NCBI RefSeq assembly: GCF_020037125.1
Contig: NZ_JAIQDG010000001.1
Coordinates: 372,001-436,000 of the forward strand
Length of the DNA stretch: 64,000 nt
Origin: Myxococcus sp. RHSTA-1-4
Lineage (GTDB): Bacteria; Myxococcota; Myxococcia; Myxococcales; Myxococcaceae
Reading direction: 5' to 3'
Made by a program: the position numbers and the translations under genes
The notes under the pieces: generated by a model
What the model was told of the DNA's origin: nothing
The model's input: only the letters and a program-made list of their open reading frames with translations
Database searches by the model: none
In this document: in pieces, positions 20,938 through 30,829 of the stretch
Numbering within the stretch: position 1 is the first letter of the stretch
Layout of the letters: every line of letters starts with the position of its first letter

Positions 20938-23730
20938 ATGGCGGAGGGTGAGGTCCGGCAGTACTGGGTCCGCAACGACAGGGGCACCATGTGGGGGCCC
21001 CTCACCCTGCCGACCATCGAGCTGCTCGTCGAGAGCGGCTCCATCAAGGGCAAGCTGCAGGTGTCCGAGGACGGGCTGAACTTCGCCTTCCCCTGGCGCT
21101 TCCCCGAGGTCCGCGAAATCTTCCCCCGGGCGCTCTGGGGCGACGGCGCACCCGCCGACCTCGCACCGGCGGCCCCGGCCATCTCGCTCGGTCCCACGCC
21201 CGGGGCGGCCCCCGCCGCCGTGCCGCAGACGGGAGTGCCCGCGGCGGGCCCGGGTGCAGCCCCCATCGCGGGGCCCGGCGTAGCCCCCATGGCGGGCCCG
21301 GGCGCGGCTCCGAGAGCCGGTCCGGGTGCGGCTCCGATGGCGGGTCCGGGTGCAGCGCCCATGGCCGGGCCCGGCACCAGACCGGTCGCGGGCCCTGGCG
21401 CCAGACCGGGTCCGGGTGCCGCGCCGATGGCGGGCCCGGGAACCCGACCGGGTGCGCCCACGGCGGGTGCGGGCACAGTCCAGAGACCACCTCCCGTCGT
21501 CGCTGGAGCAGCACCGGGCGCGGTGCCCGGAGCGCCCGTCCCCGGCACCGTGCCGGGTAGACCGCCCGTGCCCCCCGGAGCGACAGGCGCGCCTCACGCC
21601 GCCGTGCCGAATCCCGCCATGCGCGGTGCCACGGCCCCGACGCATCCTCCAGGCGCGAGCCCGGTGGCCCCGCCCGCGCCCGTCACGGCGGCTCCACCCA
21701 CTCCCGCGCCCGCCGTGGTGCCGGAGGACGCGTCGCCCTTCACGGTGCCCTCGCAGGGACAGCTCGAGCAGCACTCGTCCATCCGCCTCTACGGCCGCAT
21801 CGCCGCCGGGGAGCAGACGGGCCTGCTCTCGCTCACGCTCGCGGACCGCACCGTCCACATCCACTTCCGCAAGGGCAATCCGGAGTTCGTCGACTCGTCG
21901 CATCCGGAGGACGCGCTCGGCACGTCGCTGATGGGCGCGAGGCTCCTCACGCCCGAGCAGCTCCAGCAGGCCGAGTCCGCGAAGGACCGCTTCGGCGGGG
22001 ACCTGCTCTCCACGCTCTTCGGGCTGGGTCTGCTCCAGCCGGCGACCGCCTTCACCCAGCTCTCGCAGCGCGCGCTGAGCATCCTGTCGAAGGGGCTGCG
22101 CGCCGAGTCCGGCACCTTCACCTTCGAGCCTCGCGACCTGCCGGGGAACAAGGCGATGCCGCTCGGCAACCGCTGGGCGGTGCTGAGTGACACGGTGCGC
22201 CGCCTGCCGACCGTGGACCTCCGGCGCCGGTTGGCCCCGGTGCTCCAGCTCCCCATCATGAAGTCCGGCGGGCTGGTGGCCGCGAGCGAGCTGCGCCTCA
22301 CTCCGCATGAGGTCCGAGCCCTGGCCGTCATCGACGGAGTGCGCTCCGTGGCGCAGCTCCTGAACGACTTCCCGCAGGACGCGGACCACCTGCTGCGCAT
22401 CTCCTTCCTGCTCCGGGAGCTGGACGCGGTGTCCTTCGCGGCGCCGTCCAGGAGCGCTGCCGTCTCGCCACCTCCTCCCGGGGCCTCGACTCCGCCGCCG
22501 GCGGCCGCCACGCCGCCAGCCGCCGCGCAGCGCCCCGTCACCGCGCCACAGGCGGGGCCCGCCGCCGCGCAGCGCCCGCCGCCTGTCGTGGGTGCCGCCG
22601 CCACGGGCGCGCCCCGCCCCGCGGGAGTCGCCGCCCCAGGCACCGCTCCCGGCGCCGCCGCCAGCGCGGCGCCACCCCGCCCCGCTGGCACGGCGCCGGC
22701 CGCCGGTCCAGGCACCACGGCTTCGCCCCGTCCCGCGGGTACGCCGCCCGTGGTGGGTCCGGGCGCCGCCGGGGCCACGCCCCGTCCCGCGGGTGCGCCC
22801 CCCGTGGTCGGTCCGGGCGCCGCCGGGGCCGCGCCTCGTCCCGCGGGTGCGCCCCCCGTGGTGGGCCCGGGTGCCGCCGGAGCCGCGCCTCGTCCCGCGG
22901 GTGCGCCCCCCGTGGTGGGCGCCGCGCCCGCCGCCGCGCGGCCTCCCGGCGCCACGCCTCCCGCCGCGGGTGCCGCACAGTCCCGTCCGCCTCCCGTGAT
23001 GACCGCCCAGGCGCCCGCCGCCGCGGCCACGCCCGCCAATGCCCCGGGGGCCGAGGAGATTCCGGCGCTGCGCCAGCTCGCCACGGCGATGAAGCAGCAG
23101 AACCATTTCCAGCGGCTGGGGCTGACGGAGCAGACGAACTCGGCCGCGGTGAAGGTGGCCTACTTCCGGCTGGCGAAGCTGTACCACCCGGACACGCTGC
23201 CGCCGGGCGCGCCACCGGAGCTGGAGAAGCTGAAGGCGGAGGTGTTCGCGTACATCGGCGATGCGTACCGGACGCTCACGGACGACAAGAGCCGGGCGGC
23301 CTACATCGAGGAGCTGAAGAGCGGCGGCGGCGGGTCGGAGGTGGACGTCAACTCCATCCTCATGGCCGAGGAGCTGTTCCAGAAGTCCTGCATCCTGGTG
23401 AAGGCACGCAAGTTCCCCGAGGCCGTGAAGATGCTGGACGAGGCCATCAAGCTGAACGCGGACGAGGCGGAGTTCTACGCGTGGCGGGGCTATGCACGGT
23501 TCTTCACGTCGGCGGACAAGAAGGCGGCGCAGCCGGAGGCCTTCCGTGAAATCCAGAACGCCATCAAGCGCAACGAGCGCTGCGCGCCGGCGCACTACTT
23601 CCTGGGGGTGATTGCCAAGCTGTGCGGCGACCCCCAGGGGGCCCTGAAGCACTTCAAGCGGACCGTGGAGCTTCAGCCAGACCACATCGACGCGCAGCGA
23701 GAGATCCGCATGGCGTCGCAGAAGAAGTAG
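20938..23730 (+). CDS. Mosaic protein: GYF-like, DUF4388 (PATAN), J-domain and TPR modules
   Basis: 930 residues, cytoplasmic. Order: GYF_2-like domain (about 4-60; [22 protein letters not shown]); Ala/Pro/Gly linker with an 8-residue repeat (about 102-175); DUF4388/PATAN-like domain (about 265-425; [20 protein letters not shown]); helical region (to about 500); second Pro/Ala linker with an 18-residue repeat (about 597-660). Then a J-like domain (about 719-795) with the HPD motif in [11 protein letters not shown] near residue 749, and TPR-like helices (about 808-928). The HPD motif suggests it may engage DnaK. DUF4388 proteins in myxobacteria are often signalling or cell-polarity scaffolds. 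The partners are unknown. ATG 20938 is used. YhbY follows 66 nt later. Confidence 0.8.
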   Translation: MAEGEVRQYWVRNDRGTMWGPLTLPTIELLVESGSIKGKLQVSEDGLNFAFPWRFPEVREIFPRALWGDGAPADLAPAAPAISLGPTPGAAPAAVPQTGVPAAGPGAAPIAGPGVAPMAGPGAAPRAGPGAAPMAGPGAAPMAGPGTRPVAGPGARPGPGAAPMAGPGTRPGAPTAGAGTVQRPPPVVAGAAPGAVPGAPVPGTVPGRPPVPPGATGAPHAAVPNPAMRGATAPTHPPGASPVAPPAPVTAAPPTPAPAVVPEDASPFTVPSQGQLEQHSSIRLYGRIAAGEQTGLLSLTLADRTVHIHFRKGNPEFVDSSHPEDALGTSLMGARLLTPEQLQQAESAKDRFGGDLLSTLFGLGLLQPATAFTQLSQRALSILSKGLRAESGTFTFEPRDLPGNKAMPLGNRWAVLSDTVRRLPTVDLRRRLAPVLQLPIMKSGGLVAASELRLTPHEVRALAVIDGVRSVAQLLNDFPQDADHLLRISFLLRELDAVSFAAPSRSAAVSPPPPGASTPPPAAATPPAAAQRPVTAPQAGPAAAQRPPPVVGAAATGAPRPAGVAAPGTAPGAAASAAPPRPAGTAPAAGPGTTASPRPAGTPPVVGPGAAGATPRPAGAPPVVGPGAAGAAPRPAGAPPVVGPGAAGAAPRPAGAPPVVGAAPAAARPPGATPPAAGAAQSRPPPVMTAQAPAAAATPANAPGAEEIPALRQLATAMKQQNHFQRLGLTEQTNSAAVKVAYFRLAKLYHPDTLPPGAPPELEKLKAEVFAYIGDAYRTLTDDKSRAAYIEELKSGGGGSEVDVNSILMAEELFQKSCILVKARKFPEAVKMLDEAIKLNADEAEFYAWRGYARFFTSADKKAAQPEAFREIQNAIKRNERCAPAHYFLGVIAKLCGDPQGALKHFKRTVELQPDHIDAQREIRMASQKK
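21244..21471 (+). repeat. In-frame 24-bp minisatellite coding for [12 protein letters not shown] repeats
   Basis: About nine imperfect tandem copies of an 8-codon unit (AGPGAAPM, with variants [24 protein letters not shown]) in the first linker of the mosaic protein. It is coding sequence, not an intergenic array; copy number is likely to vary between strains. Confidence 0.8.
22726..22920 (+). repeat. In-frame 54-bp minisatellite in the second linker of the mosaic protein
   Basis: Three complete and one partial copy of an 18-codon unit ([18 protein letters not shown] and close variants) starting at 22726, 22780, 22834 and 22888. The DNA copies differ at only a few third positions, which suggests recent expansion. 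Confidence 0.85.
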
Positions 23731-23796
23731 GGTGCGTCCCCCTCGCCCGGATGGGGCCGGGGGCCCCTTTCGGGAACAACCAAGGAGAAGAGGAAC

Positions 23797-24087
23797 GTGC
23801 CGCTCACCGGGAAGCAACGCCGCCACCTTCGCGCTCTGGGACACCACCTGGAGCCGGTGGTCATCGTCGGTCAGTCCGGCGTCACCGAGGGTGTCATCGC
23901 CGCCGTCGAGCAGGCGCTGCATGACCACGAGCTCATCAAGGTGAAGATCAACGAGGGCCCCGAGACGCGCCAGGAAGCCGCCGCGCGCATCGCCGAGGGC
24001 ACCAGCGCCGAGCTGGCCCAGCTCCTGGGCCGCACCGCGCTCTTCTTCAAGAAGCGGAAGGAGAAGTCGAAGTTCGAGAAGTTCTGA
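23797..24087 (+). CDS. yhbY: YhbY-family RNA-binding protein (CRM domain)
   Basis: 96 residues. The CRM-domain signature is clear: KQRRHLRALGHHLEPVVIVG, then GQSGVTEGVIAAVEQAL and HELIKVKI, with a basic C-terminus (KKRKEKSKFEKF). YhbY proteins bind pre-50S ribosomal particles and assist ribosome assembly. The GTG start at 23797 follows AAGGAG at about 23782. The length matches the family. It lies 66 nt after the J-domain mosaic gene, so read-through is possible. Confidence 0.9.
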   Translation: MPLTGKQRRHLRALGHHLEPVVIVGQSGVTEGVIAAVEQALHDHELIKVKINEGPETRQEAAARIAEGTSAELAQLLGRTALFFKKRKEKSKFEKF

Positions 24088-24159
24088 CAGGCGGATTCAC
24101 ATCCGGGTCATCCGGCAAGGCAATGGCCCCCACCGCGCCGCACCCCAGCTTTCGGTGCG

Positions 24160-26127
24160 ATGCGCGCATCCACCACCATCACGGTCCTGCTACTGCTGGC
24201 CCCGGGGCTCTCGGCCCCGGGCCAGTCCCTGTCCGGGGAGGAACCGCTCTTCCTCGACCCCGGCCCCGCCGAGGGCTCGGACTGCTCACGCCTTCCCGAG
24301 GGCTGCCTCCCGGCCATGGCCACTCCGGCCCGGGAAGTCATGTACGCGTTCCTCGAGGAAGGCACGCTGGAGGACGCGGACCTCATCCTCGGGGACCGGT
24401 GGCCCGTGCCGCGCTTCGAGCCCGTGAAGCTCTCCCCGTCCCTCTCGTGGACGGAGGACCCCTTCGGGGAGAAGTACTGGCGCTTCACCTTCTATGGCCT
24501 GAGGCCCACGCGGCACCTGCTCTGGGCCTGGCGGCAGACGGGGGATAAGCGCTACCGCGACAAGCTCCTCCACGTGCTGGAGGGCTTCGTCATCCGTGGC
24601 CACCAGTCCGAGCACGCCTGGGACAAACACACCGTCGCGTTCCGGGCCATGGTGCTGGTGAACACCTACGTCAAGCTGCTCTCCGACAGGAGCCTCAAGG
24701 AACCGCTGGCGAGCCGCCTGCGCCTGCGCATCCACGAGCTGGGCGTCTTCCTGAGGGCCCCGGAGAACTTCGAGGAGGACTACAACCACGGGCTCGCCCA
24801 GGCCGGAGCGCTGCTGCTCATCGCGGAGAACTTCCCCGGCTTCGACGCGTCGCCCGAGTGGCGTGCCACGGCGGTGGCGCGGCTGGACGTGCTGCTGGAG
24901 AAGGTGCTCGACGCGGATGGCGTCGAGGTGGAGCAGTCGCCCTTCTACCATTTCTACTTCCTGACGGGCTTCTGGCAGGTCTACCACTGGGCGCACTCCC
25001 AGGGCGTGCCCCTGTCCGCGAACGCCGAGCAGCGCATCCGGCAGATGCTCCGCTACGCCACGCACATCACCCTGCCGGACGGGGACATCCCGATGATTGG
25101 CTCCAGCGTGGAGCGCAACATCCGCAGGTCCCAGGACACGCCGCTCTACCAGCAGATGGCGGCCATGGACCCGGGATTCGCCTGGGTCCTCTCGGCGGGC
25201 ACCGCGGGCACCCCTCCCCCGGAGACGCGCGTGCTCTTCCCCTCGTCCGGACAGGCCGTGCTGCGCTCCAGCTTCGGGTCGGCGAAGAACTTCAAGATGC
25301 AGACCCACGTCATCTTCGACGTGGGGCCGTACCGCACGCTGCACAGCCACCTGGACGCGCTGGCGGTGCAGCTCTACTCGGCGGGACGGACGCTGCTGCC
25401 GGACTCGGGCCACTTCACCAACGAGCCCGAGACGGACGGCTACGACTACTTCCGGGGAACGCGCTCGCACAACACGGTGGTGGTGGACGGCGGGGACCAG
25501 CGCGAGGGCACCGCGCGGGCGGGGCTGTCCACCGGAGGCCCTCCGGGAAGCTGGGCCTACCAGTCGGGCTCACACGCGCTCTACGACGGCGTCGTGCACA
25601 AGCGCGCGGTGGCGCTGCTGCGGCAGGACCTGGTGCTCGTCATCGACGAGCTCGCCAGCGACACGCTGCACACGTACGACCAGGTCTGGCACCTCCCGCC
25701 GGAGGCGGACCTCCAGGTGGACCGGCTGCGCACGAGGGCCCTGGACTCCGTCACCGGCAGGCCCCTGCTCGTCATCCAGCAGGTCCTCACGGCCAGCGGC
25801 ATGACGCTCGGCGTGCGCAAGGGGCACGCGGCGCCGATGGAGGGCTGGCACTCCGCGAAGTTCGAGCAGAAGGTGCCGAGCTTCACGCTGCGCTACCGGC
25901 GGACGGCGACGAAGCGGGTGCAGTTCGCCACGCTGCTCGCGTCGGGTGCGTTCGCGGAGGCCACCTCCCTGCCGGCCCTGGTGGAGCGGACCGCGCGGGG
26001 CTACGTGGCCACCGTGTGCATTCCGGACGGCCGGGGCTACCGGCTCACCCTGGAGGACCTGGCGGGGCCCGGGGAGCGGGCCGCGATGGAGACGATGCCC
26101 ACGTGTCCCCTCCCCGCTTCCCCCTGA
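24160..26127 (+). CDS. Exported heparinase II/III-like (alginate lyase family) polysaccharide lyase
   Basis: 655 residues with a hydrophobic N-terminal signal (MRASTTITVLLLLAPGLSAPG). About residues 60-340 form an alpha-toroid as in alginate-lyase-like N-terminal domains (EDYNHGLAQAGALLLIAENFP, EQSPFYHFYF). About 360-640 is the heparinase II/III beta-sandwich, with HSHLDALAVQLYSAGRTLLPDSG and RGTRSHNTVVVDGGDQ, where H and Y/N residues are expected in the active site. Such lyases cleave uronate-containing polysaccharides by beta-elimination. The substrate cannot be read; own exopolysaccharide or prey/plant glycans are possible. The RBS before ATG 24160 is weak. It is convergent with the ceramidase-like gene (21 nt). 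Confidence 0.8.
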   Translation: MRASTTITVLLLLAPGLSAPGQSLSGEEPLFLDPGPAEGSDCSRLPEGCLPAMATPAREVMYAFLEEGTLEDADLILGDRWPVPRFEPVKLSPSLSWTEDPFGEKYWRFTFYGLRPTRHLLWAWRQTGDKRYRDKLLHVLEGFVIRGHQSEHAWDKHTVAFRAMVLVNTYVKLLSDRSLKEPLASRLRLRIHELGVFLRAPENFEEDYNHGLAQAGALLLIAENFPGFDASPEWRATAVARLDVLLEKVLDADGVEVEQSPFYHFYFLTGFWQVYHWAHSQGVPLSANAEQRIRQMLRYATHITLPDGDIPMIGSSVERNIRRSQDTPLYQQMAAMDPGFAWVLSAGTAGTPPPETRVLFPSSGQAVLRSSFGSAKNFKMQTHVIFDVGPYRTLHSHLDALAVQLYSAGRTLLPDSGHFTNEPETDGYDYFRGTRSHNTVVVDGGDQREGTARAGLSTGGPPGSWAYQSGSHALYDGVVHKRAVALLRQDLVLVIDELASDTLHTYDQVWHLPPEADLQVDRLRTRALDSVTGRPLLVIQQVLTASGMTLGVRKGHAAPMEGWHSAKFEQKVPSFTLRYRRTATKRVQFATLLASGAFAEATSLPALVERTARGYVATVCIPDGRGYRLTLEDLAGPGERAAMETMPTCPLPASP

Positions 26128-26148
26128 AGAACGGACCGCGCGGGGCGC

Positions 26149-27459
26149 TCAGCGCGTGAAGCCCGCCGTCCCCGCCGCCAGCTCCGCCGCCACGGCCAGC
26201 CGCTCCAGCAGCGCCGGCCCGAAGTACTGGCGCCTGGCCTCACCGCGGCCGTCCCGCACCGAGCCGGGAGTCTCCACGTAGCCCACGTAGCCATCCGCCA
26301 GTCCCAGCACGCCCGTGGCACCGGTGCGCCGCACCAGCTCCGCGCCCGCGTCCACGGTGGGCTCGCCCGGCACGGCCACCAGCTCCAGCGGCCCCAGCGC
26401 CAGCGCGCCCACCTCCGCCACGCGCTGCGCGGAGCCGCACAGCAGGTTGTCCCCCGCGGCGCGGGTGAGCGACGGAACCAGCCGCGACGCATCCGGCCGG
26501 GGCATCGCCACCTCCACGCGCGCCAGGGACAGCCGCACCGTCTCGCCCGTGGGGGCAAGGGCCGCCCTGCCTGCCAGCGCCGCCAGTGCCCGGGCGAAGC
26601 CGGCCACGCGCTCCAGCCCCTGCCCTTCCGAGAAGGCCACCGACGCGTTGCCCACCGGCCCTTGCAGGAGCAGCGTCACGCCGCTGCCCTCCGACTCACG
26701 CAGCGCGCTCAACCGGCCGGGATAGTCCGGGTCCACATACGCGCGCTTGCGCGGCACCATGGTGGGGTGCGCGGCGAAGACGAGCAGCTCCGCCACCGGC
26801 CCCGCCTGCCCGCGCAGCACGGCGCGGGTCAGCAGCCCATCCGGAGCCGTGCCACCGCTGCGGCTGTAGACGAGGCTCGGCTCGCGGGCCTCGCCCACCT
26901 CCAGCGTCACGTCGGTCAGCGAGGCGGCCGCCTGCGTCAGCGCCCCGACGGCCGCGTTGGCGATGGCGTCCACCGACTCCTGCCGGTAGCGGCCAATGCC
27001 GACGAGCTGCGCCACCAACCTCGAGTCATAGCCCCCCACGGACGAGTGCGTGTGCGTGGCCATCACCAGCACGTCCTTCAGTCCGGCGGCGGCCGCCTGC
27101 TCGCGCACGAGGGCCACCAGCTCGCTGGTGACGGAGAGCAGCTCCAGGGAGACGATGCCCACCCGCGTCCCGCCCGCCTCCAGCACCACCGCGCGCGCAT
27201 GCAACGGCGGGTCCGCCTGCAGCGCCTCGGGGCGGGGCGGCGAATAGCCCGCCACCACGACCGGGAAGGGAGGCGCCAGGGCCACCTTCGCGGCGCCCGC
27301 TCGCAAGGGGCCCTCGCCTCGGACCTGCGACAGCACCATCGGGGCGCGCTCCGCCCAGACGCCGCACCAGTTCCATGACGCCAGCGCGTACGCGGCACCC
27401 ACGGTGAGAAACACCAGGGGAATCAGGGAACGCCAGTGAACCTTTCGGAGGGAGAGCAT
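26149..27459 (-). CDS. Neutral/alkaline ceramidase-like protein, membrane anchored
   Basis: 436 residues. A hydrophobic segment at about 10-30 ([19 protein letters not shown]) is a signal anchor or uncleaved signal. The body fits the N-terminal domain of neutral/alkaline ceramidases: an [21 protein letters not shown] start, [13 protein letters not shown], then [15 protein letters not shown] with the metal-binding HTHS, and [10 protein letters not shown]. The family hydrolyses the amide bond of ceramides or related lipids, but the shortness (typical enzymes exceed 600 residues and have an extra Ig-like domain) means the substrate could differ. ATG 27459 has no strong ribosome site; an upstream in-frame start would add 33 residues. 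It is divergent from purF. Confidence 0.7.
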   Translation of the reverse strand: MLSLRKVHWRSLIPLVFLTVGAAYALASWNWCGVWAERAPMVLSQVRGEGPLRAGAAKVALAPPFPVVVAGYSPPRPEALQADPPLHARAVVLEAGGTRVGIVSLELLSVTSELVALVREQAAAAGLKDVLVMATHTHSSVGGYDSRLVAQLVGIGRYRQESVDAIANAAVGALTQAAASLTDVTLEVGEAREPSLVYSRSGGTAPDGLLTRAVLRGQAGPVAELLVFAAHPTMVPRKRAYVDPDYPGRLSALRESEGSGVTLLLQGPVGNASVAFSEGQGLERVAGFARALAALAGRAALAPTGETVRLSLARVEVAMPRPDASRLVPSLTRAAGDNLLCGSAQRVAEVGALALGPLELVAVPGEPTVDAGAELVRRTGATGVLGLADGYVGYVETPGSVRDGRGEARRQYFGPALLERLAVAAELAAGTAGFTR

Positions 27460-27604
27460 CGCGCGGGCCAGACTATCCGCAGACACACCGCGTCGGGAGG
27501 CCCGCGAGCCCACATGGGCCGACCCCGGCGACGGGTGGAATACCCACCAGAGGGGCATGCGTTCCTGTTCCGCTCACCGCCCGAAAGGAGTAAGGCAGCG
27601 CGCC

Positions 27605-28993
27605 ATGTGCGGCATCTTTGGAATCGTGGGGCACGCCGAGGCCTCCAACCTGACGTACCTGGGATTGCACGCTCTCCAGCACCGTGGGCAGGAGTCCGCG
27701 GGAATCGTTGCCACTGACGGAGCGGGCCTGCGGGCTCACCGGCAGATGGGGCTGGTCGCGGACATCTTCGACGCGCCGACGCTCGCCGGCCTGCCTGGTC
27801 AGGCGGCGATTGGCCACGTGCGCTACTCCACCGCGGGAGGCAGCGCGCTGAAGAACGCGCAGCCGCTCTTCGTGCAGTACGCGGGCGGCCAGTGCGCCAT
27901 CGCCCACAACGGGAACCTGGTGAACGCGACCGAGCTGAAGGAACAGCTCGAGTCCGACGGCGCCATCTTCCAGTCGGACGCGGACACGGAGGTCATCCTG
28001 CACCTCCTGGCGCGCTCCAAGCAGCCGACCTTCGAGCAGAAGCTGGTGGAGGCGCTGCGCCGGGTGAAGGGCGCGTACAGCCTGCTGGTGCTGACGGAGA
28101 ACAAGCTGGTCGCGGTGCGAGATCCGCACGGCATCCGGCCGCTGGTGCTGGGACGGATGAAGGAAGGCGCGTACGTGCTCGCCAGCGAGACGACGGCGCT
28201 GGACCTCATCGAGGCGGACCTGGTGCGCGAGCTGGAGCCGGGTGAGCTGCTCGTCATCGAGAACGGGGTGATGCGCACCAGCAGGCCCCTGGAGGAGCCG
28301 CCGCGGCTGGCCCGCTGCATCTTCGAGCACGTGTACTTCGCCCGTCCGGACTCGACGCTGTTCGGCACCAGCGTGTACGAGGTGCGCAAGCAGCTCGGCA
28401 TGCAGCTGGCCATCGAGCACCCGGCGGAGGCGGACCTGGTCATCGCGGTGCCGGACTCGGGCGTGCCGGCGGCCATCGGCTTCTCGCAGCAGAGCGGGAT
28501 TCCGTATGACGTGGGCCTCATCCGCAGCCACTACGTGGGCCGGACCTTCATCGAGCCGCAGCAGTCCATCCGTCACTTCGGCGTGAAGCTGAAGCTGTCG
28601 GCGGTGCGGCAGGTGCTGAAGGGCAAGCGCGTGGTGGTGGTGGACGACTCCATCGTCCGTGGCACCACGAGCCGGAAGATCGTCAAGATGATCAAGGCCG
28701 CGGGCGCGGTGGAGGTGCACCTGCGCATCTCGTCGCCGCCGACGAAGTGGCCCTGCTACTACGGCATCGACACGCCGAGCCGGCAGGAGCTCATCGCGGC
28801 CACCCACACCACCGAGGAGATCGCGAAGTACGTCACGGCGGACTCGCTCGGCTACATCACCCTGGAGGGCCTGGGCCGGGCCGTGGGAGACCCCGAGCGC
28901 GGCAGCTTCTGCACCGCGTGCTTCTCCGGCGAGTACCTCATCGGCGACTTCGGCCGCGCGAAGAGCGGCGAGGTCACCAAGCTGACCGCCTGA
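27605..28993 (+). CDS. purF: Amidophosphoribosyltransferase (glutamine PRPP amidotransferase)
   Basis: 462 residues. First committed step of purine synthesis: PRPP plus glutamine to phosphoribosylamine. The mature N-terminus MCGIFGIVG exposes the catalytic Cys2 after Met removal; no propeptide as found in the Bacillus type is needed in this start choice. The class II glutaminase domain ([33 protein letters not shown]) is followed by the PRTase domain with the PRPP loop [14 protein letters not shown]. Late cysteines ([11 protein letters not shown]) could belong to an Fe-S cluster as in the B. subtilis enzyme. AAAGGAG lies about 20 nt upstream. A strong hairpin follows the gene. Confidence 0.95.
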   Translation: MCGIFGIVGHAEASNLTYLGLHALQHRGQESAGIVATDGAGLRAHRQMGLVADIFDAPTLAGLPGQAAIGHVRYSTAGGSALKNAQPLFVQYAGGQCAIAHNGNLVNATELKEQLESDGAIFQSDADTEVILHLLARSKQPTFEQKLVEALRRVKGAYSLLVLTENKLVAVRDPHGIRPLVLGRMKEGAYVLASETTALDLIEADLVRELEPGELLVIENGVMRTSRPLEEPPRLARCIFEHVYFARPDSTLFGTSVYEVRKQLGMQLAIEHPAEADLVIAVPDSGVPAAIGFSQQSGIPYDVGLIRSHYVGRTFIEPQQSIRHFGVKLKLSAVRQVLKGKRVVVVDDSIVRGTTSRKIVKMIKAAGAVEVHLRISSPPTKWPCYYGIDTPSRQELIAATHTTEEIAKYVTADSLGYITLEGLGRAVGDPERGSFCTACFSGEYLIGDFGRAKSGEVTKLTA

Positions 28994-29017
28994 GGTCCGC
29001 GGGCGCGGTTCACGAAC

Positions 29018-29050
29018 GAGGCCCCCTGCCCTCACCGGGCCTGGGGCCTC
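29018..29050 (+). terminator. Terminator-like hairpin after purF
   Basis: GAGGCCCC (29018-29025) pairs with GGGGCCTC (29043-29050), with an inner GCCC/GGGC stem (29028-29031/29037-29040). It is followed by TGTCGTTT. It sits 25 nt after the purF stop. Confidence 0.6.
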
Positions 29051-29071
29051 TGTCGTTTGAGGCAACCTCGC

Positions 29072-29308
29072 TCAGTGACGGTTGTCGAACTTGATGCCCT
29101 CGCGGACCTCGCTGATGGCCTGCTCGGTGAGGCCAATGGCCTTCACGCGGTGGCCGCCCTTGTCCTCGCTGGCGTTCTTCAGCGACGTGAGCGCGCGCTC
29201 CAGGTGGGCGAGCGCGTCCCGCATCTTCGGCTGACGCTCGGCGTACGCGTGGTTGGCGATGCCACCCAGGAAGAAGGCGGCGGTGGCGGCGATGACGGTG
29301 CGGCGCAT
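29072..29308 (-). CDS. Small exported protein (78 aa), unknown
   Basis: Signal peptide at residues 1-23 (MRRTVIAATAAFFLGGIANHAYA), then a 55-residue helical, charged mature domain (ALAHLERALTSLKNASEDK). It is probably periplasmic. It resembles small helical proteins often annotated as hypothetical in myxobacteria; no function assigned. ATG 29308 follows GGAG in GCCTGGAGCCCATC. It is convergent with purF, whose hairpin lies 22 nt away. Confidence 0.7.
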   Translation of the reverse strand: MRRTVIAATAAFFLGGIANHAYAERQPKMRDALAHLERALTSLKNASEDKGGHRVKAIGLTEQAISEVREGIKFDNRH

Positions 29309-29506
29309 GATGGGCTCCAGGCTGGGGTTCAGGTGCTGAGGACGGCCTGGCTCCCATGAACCCGGGGGCCTCGCGAAAGTTGCGGGGAAAAATGACGCGC
29401 CCCCCGCCCTCGGCGTATCCCGTATCCCACCTGCCGTGAGCCGGTAGCCCTCCCCCCGAGGCCCTGCCGGCAACGGCTGGGAGAACCCCGGCGGCTGACG
29501 TGGCGG

Positions 29507-30544
29507 TCAGGCCGCGTCCGGCTCGGGCCGCGCGGGTGACAGCGGCCTGCCGTCGATGAAACCGGTGAGGTCGGCGGGCAGCGGCGCCTCGAACACGACG
29601 GCCTCGCCGGAGCCCGGGTGTGGGAAGACGATGCGCGCGGCGTGCAGCGCGTGCCGGGGCAGGCGCAGCCGGGTCCACGCCTCGGGCTCCAGGCAGCGCT
29701 TGCTGAAGCGGTCGAAGTAGCCCGGGTCCGGCCCGTACATCTTGTCGCCCACGAGCGGGAAGCCCGCCTCGCGCAGGTGGATGCGAATCTGGTGCTGCCG
29801 TCCCGTCTCCGGGAAGCAGCGCAGCAGCGCGAAGGGCTCGCCGTCGCGGGAGAAGCGCTGGAGCACCTGGAAGCGGGTGCGGCTCTCCTTGCCTTCCGCG
29901 GGGTCGATGCGGACGGCGATGCGGATGAGCTCGGTGCCCTCGGCGATGGGCGCGTCCACGACGAAGGCGTCCTCGGGCGGGTGCCCCTCGCAGATGGCGA
30001 GGTACTCCTTGTGCACGTCGCGCGACACGAAGAGCCGGCCCAGCACGCGGCAGGACTCGGTGGTGCGGCCACAGACGACGAGGCCGCTCGTCTCGCGGTC
30101 CAGGCGGTGCGCGGGCTCGGCGTAGCGCTCCCCGAAGCGCTCACGCAGGAGCGTGACGAGGGTGCCCTTGTGGTAGCGCGCCGAGGGGTGGATGGGCAGG
30201 CCCGCCGGTTTGTCGAGCACCAGCAGCCACTCGTCCTGGAACACCACGGGCAGGTCCGTGGGTGTCTCGGGCTCCTCGCTGGCGCGGCGACGGAGGCGGA
30301 AGGCGAGCCCCGGGTACACGGGCGTGGACGGCTTGAGCCGCCGCTCGTCGCAGAGGATGCCGCGCCGGATGACGCCCTGGAGGCGCTCGCGGGTCATCCG
30401 GCGGATCTTCTGCTCCAGGTACTCGTCCAGCCGCCACCCGGCATAGTTGGGCTCCACCACGAAGGGGATGTCGACGTAACCCTCGGGGGCTTCGTCCTTC
30501 ACGGAGGCGGAGGGGTCCGCCGGCTGTTCCCGCGCGCTGTGCAT
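29507..30544 (-). CDS. RluA-family 23S rRNA/tRNA pseudouridine synthase
   Basis: 345 residues. An S4 RNA-binding domain (about 30-90; GWRLDEYLEQKIRRMTRERLQ) precedes the RluA catalytic domain. The catalytic Asp lies in HRLDRETSGLVV, and the other family motifs (LVLDKPAGLPIHPS; PETGRQHQIRIHLREAGFPLVGDKMYG) are intact. It isomerises specific uridines in rRNA or tRNA; the exact site cannot be inferred. ATG 30544 has no obvious strong ribosome site. Upstream, 285 nt separate it from wecB, containing two palindromes at 30691 and 30737. Confidence 0.88.
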   Translation of the reverse strand: MHSAREQPADPSASVKDEAPEGYVDIPFVVEPNYAGWRLDEYLEQKIRRMTRERLQGVIRRGILCDERRLKPSTPVYPGLAFRLRRRASEEPETPTDLPVVFQDEWLLVLDKPAGLPIHPSARYHKGTLVTLLRERFGERYAEPAHRLDRETSGLVVCGRTTESCRVLGRLFVSRDVHKEYLAICEGHPPEDAFVVDAPIAEGTELIRIAVRIDPAEGKESRTRFQVLQRFSRDGEPFALLRCFPETGRQHQIRIHLREAGFPLVGDKMYGPDPGYFDRFSKRCLEPEAWTRLRLPRHALHAARIVFPHPGSGEAVVFEAPLPADLTGFIDGRPLSPARPEPDAA

Positions 30545-30690
30545 GGCCGTCCGCGCGCTCTAACACGTCCGGCCCCGCCGCACAGTCCGCGAGCCCGGCC
30601 GGGACGGAGACGAAGAAGCGGCCGCCACCCCGCTCCCCCGGCGGAGCCCGTCCGGGAGGAAGCCCGGGACGGCGCCGCGGTCCCAGGAGC

Positions 30691-30709
30691 GGAATGGAAT
30701 CTCCATTCC
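30691..30709. repeat. Palindrome GGAATGGA-N3-TCCATTCC
   Basis: A perfect 8-bp dyad with 3-nt spacer between wecB and the pseudouridine synthase gene. Its reverse complement, GGAATGGAGATTCCATTCC, matches the element at 30737-30755 at 17 of 19 positions. It could be an operator pair for the pseudouridine synthase gene, stem-loops in the wecB 3' region, or two members of a dispersed repeat family. Confidence 0.6.
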
Positions 30710-30736
30710 GGTCGCCTGCCCCACGGGACACGAGGC

Positions 30737-30755
30737 GGAATGGAGGTTCCGTTCC
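30737..30755. repeat. Second copy, GGAATGGAGGTTCCGTTCC, inverted relative to the first
   Basis: Start-to-start distance from the first element is 46 bp; orientation is opposite. The arms are GGAATGGA and TCCGTTCC, one mismatch. See the element at 30691. Confidence 0.55.
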
Positions 30756-30829
30756 AGGGCGCCTCCCGCCACGAGGGGGCAGCGGGAAGCGGAGCTCCCT
30801 CCCCCGACTGGTCGGAACACCCGCCCCGG

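Noticed and set aside
21244..22920. Tandem repeats considered as a CRISPR array or intergenic satellite
   Set aside because: Units are contiguous, without spacers, in frame and within a coding region; they encode Pro/Ala/Gly linkers.
20668..23928. A 1086-codon minus-strand frame opposite the J-domain mosaic gene
   Set aside because: Composition is Gly/Arg/His-rich with no motif; the plus-strand frame has recognisable GYF, DUF4388, J and TPR segments.
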